Below are positions 8,479 to 14,465 of a stretch of 14,465 bases of DNA, one piece after another. The stretch comes from Trichomonas tenax. Its lineage: Eukaryota; Parabasalia; Trichomonadida; Trichomonadidae. Positions within the stretch are counted from its first letter, which is position 1, and every line of letters starts with the position of its first letter. Both the position numbers and the translations under genes were made by a program. The notes under the pieces were generated by a model that was not told the origin of the DNA, searched no databases, and worked only from the letters and a program-made list of their open reading frames with translations. The stretch is from assembly GCA_023091735.1 (NCBI GenBank), contig JALKBU010001216.1:1-14465 (forward strand), written 5' to 3'.

Positions 8479-8892
8479 TCATTTCTCTTCTGGAGGAAAT
8501 ATCAATTTTCTATTGTAGTCATATTCATCTGGAATTTCATCTATACAAAATCATGATTCAACGCTGCTATCATCATTACATGATTCTTCTTCCCAATCTA
8601 CATCAGATTCAAAATCAATTGATTCTCGAAATGAATCGATTTCTTTAGAAAATTTTCCATAATTTGAGTGTCTTCCTATTTTCGGTTGAATGAAATCTTT
8701 GGGATTATATAGCTCACCAATGTAGTCATCAGCTCCATTTTCTGAGTCCTTTGGATTCCTTTTATTGCTTAGTTGAGTGTTTTTCATTTTCCGAACTTCT
8801 GGCAATTCATATTCAGCTCTTTTAAAAATGATTTTTGCGTGAATTCCGTTGCAATTTAATGGTGCTTGAGCTCTATGATATAACGAAAATCG
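8479..8892 (-). pseudogene. CAF-1 large-subunit-like acidic fragment
   Basis: The frame is open from 8892 down to TGA at 8551-8553, then resumes in the same frame with an acidic coding-like stretch (IDEIPDEYDYN) to another TGA at 8479-8481. The part that can be recognised is GRHSNYGKFSKEIDSF followed by IDFESDVDWEEESCNDDSS. Its order matches the acidic region of chromatin assembly factor 1 subunit A, where an RPxYYGTWxKxS element is followed by DYExDSDxEWEEE and a run of Asp and Glu. That protein deposits histones H3-H4 behind the replication fork. The N-terminal part (about 8892-8700) is basic and not recognised. The first in-frame ATG (8787) comes late, so the 5' end is missing. With the internal TGA this is a gene fragment. 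The family call rests on a short acidic motif and may be wrong; an unrelated acidic nuclear protein is the alternative. Confidence 0.4.
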
Positions 8893-8895
8893 TCA

Positions 8896-10725
8896 GTTTC
8901 TCTCTCTGGCAAGCTAACGTTTCTGTTTATTCAATCTTGCCATTAAAAAATGTTATTTTTCGTGTGCAGAAAAAGATTCGGGTATATTTTATTCAAAATA
9001 TCTCAGTATATAAATGTTAAATAATTTAGATTTTATATTAAGCATAGCTAATACAAGTGGTAAATTACTATTAATATATCAGTTATATTGTAAAACTATC
9101 ATAGAATTTTCATTTTGCATTTTAAGTTAAGTGCAGTTCTATCGTCAAAAATCCTCTGAATTTGCATACTAAATCATCTTTTTCCCGATGGCCAAAATCG
9201 AAATAACTCAATGAGTTCATGTTAAAAACATTCCATATATTAATAACTATTTACTATATTATTTTTCTAAAAATGAAATAGAGAGAGACTGTACAAAATG
9301 TTAATACTTGATATTGGAAATGATGTTACAAAAACAAGTAAAGTCGAAAAATTGAATGCTTTTTTTCAACAATCTTTAGCTTTTGTAATGAGGTATATTC
9401 AATTATATTCCAATGCATTGTGTGCATCTTTTGAATATTATGACATATGGTTGATACTACTCTGTAATGAGAAAATATGATTTTTGTATTAAAAAAAAGT
9501 TCGGATTCACATAATTTTAATTCTGCCATGAATACCATTTTCTGATTAATATTAATGCAATAACAAATAATAGAGTTAGAAGCTTAAGACGAAAATAGAA
9601 TGAGACTGTACAACTTATTATGTATTTCCTTGTGGATGGCATCAAATTTCTGCATATGATTCAAAAGTCCATTATTATATCTGCACCATATAAACTCATA
9701 TATTGTGTGTTTAAATTATGGCTTTTGAAACATTTGATTGATTATTTCATTCATTAGAACAAAAATATTTTGAAAAGTTGCTTTTTAAATTGAGACCGAA
9801 GTTCAAATACTAGATAATATTTGATGTACTTAATTTAACATAATTATATGTGCAAAGGTTGAAATAGAGAGATTATTCGGATTACGAGAATTTTGTCGTA
9901 GAAAAATGAAAATTGCAAATTTCACGAAATTCAGTATCTTGACATTCAGAACGACAACAATATGCAGTATGATAATATGTTATACACCACACAGTGTATA
10001 TATCATGCATATAAAAATCAGAATTTTTCCTCATCTCAATGTGTCAATAATAAAGGTCTCAAAAATGAGACTATAGTGAAAAACAATGTTCAAATTTTAC
10101 AGTTCATGGCAAATCTTGTTAATATGAATCGAAACAATGTCCAAGATGATGCCGAAAATAGTTCAAAAAACACTATTTGCATTTGAAAAGTCACGATAAA
10201 TCTAATCACATGGAAATCGAATGAAAAACAAGGAAAATTGGGTCCATAAATTGGATTTTGCCATTACCATGAATCTCCATGGACAAAAAAACGTGCAATT
10301 CTTTATTTGCAGAAAATTCTTTTATTAGGAACTCAAATACAATACCCTACTTTTCCGACTTTTAGACCACTCAAGCAAACAAAAAACGTGATTTTTTTTA
10401 GATATGGATGAGAGTTTTTTGATTTTAAATCAGCCAAAATTATAGAGGCGTATTGTGTCTATTAATTAATAACATTTGACATCTGAGGTATTGAGCCTTA
10501 AGAAAATCAAAATTATGAAATATGATCAACAACTTTGCAGTAATTTTCTATTTAAATTTTTCACTCGGGATGTAAATCTTTCTCTGTATTTATGAAATTC
10601 AAAGGAAATAACGAAGCCAATAAATGTGTGGAATTCATCTTTTTATCAAGAGAATATAAAATAAAGCATCAATTCAAAATGAAGTCATTATCAATCAAAC
10701 ATATAAATTATTTTTTCAAGAGATA
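8896..10725. other. AT-rich region, no convincing gene
   Basis: About 1.8 kb without a gene I can support. The longest coding-like stretch is a plus-strand frame open from 9902 to 10186, with ATG at 9962. It encodes 74 residues rich in Asn, Gln and Lys and has no recognised motif. Two short exact repeats occur: GAAATAGAGAGA at 9275-9286 and 9861-9872, and GAGACTGTACAA at 9285-9296 and 9602-9613. These could be traces of an old duplication or a short non-coding element. No tRNA-like B box or rRNA segment was found. Confidence 0.5.
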
Positions 10726-11311
10726 TTAACAACAAACATCTTTATTGGATTGCTTAAGATTCTTCAATGAAGTTCTTTTGATAATGGAAGAATGGATATC
10801 ACTGCTTTTCACTTCAATGGCTAAATCTTTGAACATGTTTTCAATATTGAGACCTGTTTTCGCAGAAGTAGCATAAAATTTGTATCCTTCTTTTAAGGCC
10901 CATTCGCGAGCTTTTTGTGTTGGAACTTCAAATTATTCATTCATATCTGCTTTATTTGTAGCAATGTATACAATTGCATTGCTTCTTGCTGCTTCTTTAA
11001 AACTGCAAATCCAATCTTGAAGTTTCATAAATGACCCTATATTGATAAAAGAAAACACAACAACGGCCTCAGCTGCATTTCTAAAATATATGTGGCCAAG
11101 AGATTTGAATTTCTCTTGTCCTGTTGTATCTCATATCTGCAAATCAACGCTCTCATCTGGAAGATTTACAGTATATGTTTGATAATTTGCGATAACAGTG
11201 CTCGGCTCGAAACTCTTTGTCAATTAGATATAATGTTATTTATGTCTTTCCAACACTTGCATCAACTATCGTCACAATTCTCAGTGGGGCATTGTCATGA
11301 TTCCTCAGCAT
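10726..11311 (-). pseudogene. Rab-family small GTPase pseudogene
   Basis: From ATG (11309-11311) the frame reads LRIVTIVDASVGKT, a Rab P-loop in which the first Gly of GxxxxGKT has become Val. It is closed at once by TAA (11240-11242), where Ser or Thr is expected. After a frame change near 11204-11212 it continues EPSTVIANYQTYTV (switch I region), DLQI then TGA (11131-11133) then DTTGQEKFKSLG. The TGA stands exactly where the invariant Trp of WDTxGQE belongs. Then follow VVVFSF, ATNKADM (G4, NKxD), another TAA at 10933-10935, ATSAKTG (G5), and a C-terminal tail ending DVCC, the double-Cys geranylgeranylation signal. Total length is about 195 codons, normal for a Rab. Rab proteins direct vesicle traffic at membranes; this one cannot be made as a full protein. 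The region after switch I most resembles the Rab5-like group, but subfamily is uncertain. Confidence 0.88.
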
Positions 11312-12272
11312 TTATGTAAAAATGATTTGTCATCTATTGAAAAAATATTGAAAGAAAAATTTATCTTTTTTTTTATTACGTGTTGTTTTGATGTTCTTTT
11401 GAGTTTAGAAAAAAAGTTCAAATCAAAATTTTCTCAAAAAATGGTGTAAAAAATGAAATGGTTCATATAACAGTGCTCTAAAGGTACTATAATCAATTAC
11501 AAAATGTGTCAAAGGGATCATGAGATCACACAGGGGGCAAGATTTGATATTTGATCCCCAAGTTTAAAATTGTGAACTATTAATACTATAAAACACTTCA
11601 AGCAACGTTGTTAATGATGTTTATAACTGCTGAGTTCGGTTAATTTGTGTCCATTTGACATATTCGACGATTTTAATTTTTTGTCATTAAAATGGTCTAA
11701 TATCACTATATATTGTAAAGGCAATCTAATGGAAAGTGTGTTTTGTGATAGTTTTGATTTGATAATTTTGTATTTTGTGTTTAAATGTCTTTTAATTAAA
11801 ATTCATACTATTCATGTCCTATATTTCTTAAATCTTCGTTATTTTTGACAATAAATACCAAGAAATATTTTGTAATGAATATAATTCGTAAGAGTATTGA
11901 GTTTCATCAATGCGTCCAATGTGCTCTCGTGCTGCTATGCATTATAAGATCAATTTTCGATTGAATCATTATATCAACACAAGTATTTACTAACAGACAC
12001 CTGGGAGTTATAAAATAGATGCACCTCGTTGTTGATATCTCAATTATAGTGTTTTCGATAAGATAAAATATCTCAATATTATTTTCAAAATAACATTTGT
12101 GAGCATGGAAACACAATCTTTATAGATATAATTTTAATGTTATCAACTATAAATAGGAATATAAAAAAAAATTAAAAAATTGATAATTCCAAAATCATCA
12201 AATTTTGAGCTCATAGTAAGAACATGAGTATGAATATTATAGTTGATTATATATTTAAAACAAAAATTCAAA
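11312..12272. other. AT-rich intergenic region, no gene seen
   Basis: Nearly 1 kb of AT-rich sequence between the Rab pseudogene and the glycosyltransferase-like gene. Open frames on both strands are short, lack sensible ATG starts or carry no motif. A 7-bp inverted repeat (GGGATCA at 11514-11520, TGATCCC at 11552-11558) encloses a relatively G-rich patch containing CAGGGGGC, unusual for this composition, but no known RNA is recognised. Confidence 0.5.
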
Positions 12273-13121
12273 ATGTTGAATGTTTTCTTGTCGAATTATG
12301 TTATTGCAGTTTTTGTTGTTTTAACAATCGCAATTTTAGTTTATTTGCTGATGGCAGCGTTTAATTTTTATTTCAACGACACAACGCAAACAGAGATAAT
12401 GATAATAAATATCGTAAGAAATCGCGAAAATCCTCAATTCACAGATAATCAAGGAATAAACGTTGAACCATCAAAGAAAATCAAGTATTCATTCATTGTA
12501 CAACTGAATTCAATCACTATTCATGAAGCAAAAGAAAGAATTGACAAAATACTCGAAAAAATCAATAAACTGTCGATTTCCAGCAATGCATTCGAAATAA
12601 TTTGCATTTTTCATGAAAAATCTAAACTTATAAAGCGATTTGATCAACTCAGTCCTTTTATTCCAAAATGTCGATTTTTAATTAGCAAAAATGATCAAAT
12701 TGAAGACTTCAAGCAATGCGTACTATTAGTGAAAGGACAATATATACTTAATACGAAGTTTTTAGACAAAGATTTAATTGATATAGAAAATTATCAAAAA
12801 CAATTCATTGTTATGGCGACGCCAACGAACTCTGTAAGTTTGCCTTTCTTCAATAAATATGCTTTTGACATTCCAATATTTGCATATAAACCTGCTGCAA
12901 TGATCATTTTTTCCAGACTCCATTCACATGGTCAAAAAGCTGCTCCTGAAATATACATGCTTTGCAGAAAGTCAAATCTTGATGTTTATACAAAACATTA
13001 TAATTTCACTGATTTCAATCCTTCTTTGTTAGACACACTCATTTCTTCTTGCTGGTACATTTTTATATTGATTATGTATAAGCTAAAGCTCTGGACGCTC
13101 GGAAAAACAAAAAGAATTTAA
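12273..13121 (+). CDS. ALG5-like GT2 glycosyltransferase, catalytic motifs lost
   Basis: A 282-aa intact frame. I chose the ATG at 12273; the frame is open to 12243, but that upstream point is TTG. Residues 8-33 form a hydrophobic membrane anchor, as in ALG5, the enzyme that makes dolichyl-phosphate-glucose at the ER membrane. The rest follows the ALG5 outline in order: a beta strand plus helix (SFIVQLN, 73-79), strand FEIICIF (107-113), KGQYIL (154-159), then a C-terminal part ending in a second hydrophobic stretch (LISSCWYIFILIMY, 256-269). In ALG5 the first strands lead to DDGSKD and to DADGAT. Here those positions read FHEKSK (113-118) and TKFLDK (161-166), so the acidic residues that bind metal and nucleotide sugar are gone. 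The later segment IFAYKPAAMIIFSRLH (202-217) parallels the conserved GFKLFTRxAARxIFxxLH block. The frame is clean, so this is probably a pseudoenzyme rather than a dead gene. The stop lies within TTTAAAAT, fitting the TAAA poly(A) signal of trichomonads. A different GT-A relative is possible. Confidence 0.6.
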   Translation: MLNVFLSNYVIAVFVVLTIAILVYLLMAAFNFYFNDTTQTEIMIINIVRNRENPQFTDNQGINVEPSKKIKYSFIVQLNSITIHEAKERIDKILEKINKLSISSNAFEIICIFHEKSKLIKRFDQLSPFIPKCRFLISKNDQIEDFKQCVLLVKGQYILNTKFLDKDLIDIENYQKQFIVMATPTNSVSLPFFNKYAFDIPIFAYKPAAMIIFSRLHSHGQKAAPEIYMLCRKSNLDVYTKHYNFTDFNPSLLDTLISSCWYIFILIMYKLKLWTLGKTKRI

Positions 13122-13310
13122 AATACATCATCATAACATCAAATCAACCGAAACGTATAATATAATTATCATTACTTTGTGTTACGTTACAATATTCTTA
13201 AGACTTTGAAATTAATTCTGATTTGAAAAAATTATTTTCGTAAAATTAGTTGTTCTTTATGGCATATCAAATGCACTCTTAGAAAACTTATAGAATAGGA
13301 TAGATATTTT

Positions 13311-13984
13311 TTATTTTTGTTTATTTGTCGCCATATCTTCAAACATATCAGCAACTTCAACGAGAGATGGCTTAATCCATGTTGGATGGTCCTCCTTCGG
13401 ATACTGTTGGACGTCTTTTTCAGTGTCAATTCCAGATAACACTAAAATTGATCGAGGGCTGTTCTTCGATGCAAAAGCAACATCTGTTATCATTCTGTCG
13501 CCGACCATAATGACATCATCTTTAGTAACACCTAATGTCATTAAAACTGTGTCGAACATTGGTTTATTTGGCTTTCCGATGACATCTGCTTCTTGATTTA
13601 TTGCTGCTTCGAAAGCGCGAACACAAGCACAGCTTCCACATCAGTTTTCATTGAGTGAACTTCTATTCCATGGTTTGCGAGCTCTTCCATGAGCCCATCG
13701 AAGCCACAGACGAAAACTTTCGAGATATTATGATGTTGTAAGTATTTTGCTGTGGCATAGCCTGAAGAGAAGACGTCATCCACTTGAAAACCCTGTAAAC
13801 CGAGTTTTTCAAGCATTTTGAGGTATTGTTCTCTTGTCTTTGAGCAATTATTTGTCACTAAAACAAGACGAACGCCGAGTTTTCTGATTCTGTTAAGTGC
13901 ATCGATTGCACCCTTGATAGGTGTGTTTTCTATCCAAATTACACCGCCGCCATCCAAAAGCAGGACTTTAGGAATCGAATTCAT
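13311..13984 (-). pseudogene. HAD phosphatase (NagD/PGP-like), cap deleted, frameshifted
   Basis: The upstream piece starts at ATG 13984 and reads MNSIPKVLLLDGGGVIW, with nucleophile-position Asp11. It continues with RKLGVRLVLVTNNCSKTREQ, where Thr44-Asn45-Asn46 is motif II, then FSSGYATAKYL and FVCGFDGLMEEL. It ends after EAVLV at about 13625 by running into another frame and TAA (13598). The other frame then gives AFEAAINQEADVIGKPNKPM (motif III Lys in GKP) and MVGDRMITDVAFA (motif IV GDRxxTD), ending at TAA 13311. In this family about 60 residues of the C2 cap normally lie between AVLV and the GKP segment. They are missing, so one internal deletion removed most of the cap and shifted the frame. 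In addition, the second Asp of motif I (DxDG) is Gly13, which would remove the general acid. Related enzymes dephosphorylate phosphoglycolate, pyridoxal phosphate or p-nitrophenyl phosphate in the cytosol. The stop is embedded in AATAAAAAAT, compatible with a TAAA 3' signal. Confidence 0.88.
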
Positions 13985-13994
13985 TTTTTATCGT
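13982..13994 (-). promoter_or_regulatory. Start-proximal ACGATAAA motif of HAD gene
   Basis: Minus-strand ACGATAAAAAATG leading directly into the start codon, one mismatch from the equivalent string at the kinase start (5162-5174). Here it is preceded by TTC, so the sequence TTCACGAT also partly resembles the trichomonad TCA(C/T)(T/A) initiator. Functional meaning is inferred. Confidence 0.3.
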
Positions 13995-14115
13995 GAACTC
14001 AAAAAAAATATTTTTCTTACGGGTTAATCGTCGTCAAAATTTTGTATTCTTTATAATAAACCAATTAACGTATTTTAGTCTGAATTGAAAGCGATTGCCG
14101 TTATTTTCCCTTGAA

Positions 14116-14130
14116 TTTTTTTTTTTTTTT
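14116..14130. repeat. Homopolymer run of 15 T
   Basis: Fifteen consecutive T on the plus strand in the spacer upstream of the HAD-type pseudogene. Simple tract with no evident gene role. Confidence 0.9.
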
Positions 14131-14200
14131 CTCATTTCCTCTTTTGAGTTTTGCGATTTTTAACGAGTGATCCCCCTATAGATCAGATCAGATCTGATAA

Positions 14201-14374
14201 AACATTTACGTGCCTTTCTGGGGTTCTGTTTACAGTGGTATCAATAATATCTCTGCAAACAAAGGCCAAGCCGCTAATCCAATATGGTTTTGCTTAAACA
14301 AACACTATCTTGTATTGGAAGATGATGGAAGCTCTTCGCTTATCTTATCTATTGTAGGTATAACTGCATGTTAA
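14201..14374 (+). pseudogene. Coding-like fragment, possible PH domain piece
   Basis: A plus-strand frame of 57 codons lies between TAA (14198) and TAA (14372), with no ATG near its beginning. Its composition is protein-like: IYVPFWGSVYSGINNISANK, then ANPIWFCLNKHYLVLEDDGS and SSLILSIVGITAC. The order of a Trp-initiated strand (WFCLNKHYLVLEDD), a loop, and a strand with alternating hydrophobics recalls the middle of a pleckstrin-homology domain (WFVLxxxxLxxYxDxxS...I.L). The lack of a start and the short length suggest a displaced or decayed fragment. Just before it lies a GATCA/GATCT-rich stretch (14181-14197) containing the perfect palindrome ATCAGATCTGAT. The assignment is weak. Confidence 0.3.
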
Positions 14375-14465
14375 TAATATAGATGTAGCCTATATTAAAT
14401 CGCAGAATTTATAAATATATTAACAAAATCAATTATAATTAATACATTCATAAACAGTGTGATTA

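Noticed and set aside
9298..9480. 60-codon plus-strand ATG frame
   Set aside because: No domain or motif, composition follows the local AT bias, and the opposite strand has an equally long open frame.
1215..11133. Possible reassignment of TGA to Trp (TGA inside copy 1 and at the Trp position of the Rab)
   Set aside because: TGA is the terminator shared by copies 2 and 3, the Rab also has two in-frame TAA and a frameshift, and the intact kinase encodes Trp without needing TGA. Ordinary pseudogene decay explains all cases.
11514..11558. Inverted repeat GGGATCA/TGATCCC around a G-rich patch as an RNA gene
   Set aside because: Only 7 bp of pairing with a 31-nt loop, no extension of the stem and no known RNA motif.
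11645..11848. 67-codon plus-strand frame in the spacer before the glycosyltransferase-like gene
   Set aside because: It begins at TTG, not ATG, and is a hydrophobic AT-driven composition without any motif.
14181..14240. U-snRNA-like signal near GATCAGATCAGATCT and GTGCCTTTCTG
   Set aside because: The resemblance to the U5 loop or U2 5' region is limited to a few bases and no matching stem structure could be drawn.
1..14465. CRISPR array, tRNA or rRNA genes
   Set aside because: No regularly spaced repeats, no tRNA A/B box pair and no conserved rRNA segment were found on either strand by eye.

Overview
The window looks like nuclear DNA from an AT-rich, intron-poor protist, most likely a trichomonad parabasalid (Trichomonas/Tritrichomonas type). 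The reasons are: one long uninterrupted gene for a TKL-type kinase with a large helical C-terminal region; a locally repeated family of GGA(I/L/V)- and Cys-rich surface-type proteins; a decayed mariner-like transposase; stop codons embedded in TAAA in two genes; and no sign of operons, Shine-Dalgarno sites or introns. The species is inferred, not shown.

Layout, left to right. (1) 282-1603, minus: a surface-protein-like gene, broken by a 23-bp tandem duplication and an in-frame TGA. (2) 1847-5164, minus: an intact 1105-aa TKL protein kinase with all catalytic motifs, the only clearly healthy large gene. (3) 5371-7675, minus: two more copies of the surface-protein family in direct orientation. 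The first is a 5'-truncated fragment joined to unrelated sequence. That unrelated sequence carries an 86-codon plus-strand ORF with a CxxC motif. The second is fuller length but has several frameshifts. (4) 7900-8160, minus: a mariner/Tc1-like transposase remnant. (5) 8479-8892, minus: an acidic fragment resembling the chromatin assembly factor 1 large subunit, with premature stops. (6) 8896-10725: AT-rich, no convincing gene. (7) 10726-11311, minus: a nearly full-length Rab GTPase pseudogene ending in Cys-Cys. (8) 11312-12272: no gene seen. (9) 12273-13121, plus: an intact 282-aa membrane-anchored protein with the outline of a dolichyl-phosphate glucosyltransferase (ALG5-like GT2) but without its acidic catalytic motifs. 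(10) 13311-13984, minus: a HAD-family (NagD/p-nitrophenylphosphatase-like) gene that has lost most of its cap domain and its frame, with the second Asp of motif I replaced by Gly. (11) 14201-14374, plus: a short coding-like piece, possibly part of a PH domain.

These genes do not form a pathway or operon. The main story is gene decay: at least six recognisable genes are caught at different stages of breakdown around one intact kinase, together with one intact ORF that is probably a diverged pseudoenzyme. I found no CRISPR array, tRNA, rRNA or coherent new multi-gene system. The strongest leads are the glycosyltransferase-like pseudoenzyme, the unfamiliar three-copy surface-protein family, and the 86-codon ORF lying antisense to an ATG-less open frame.
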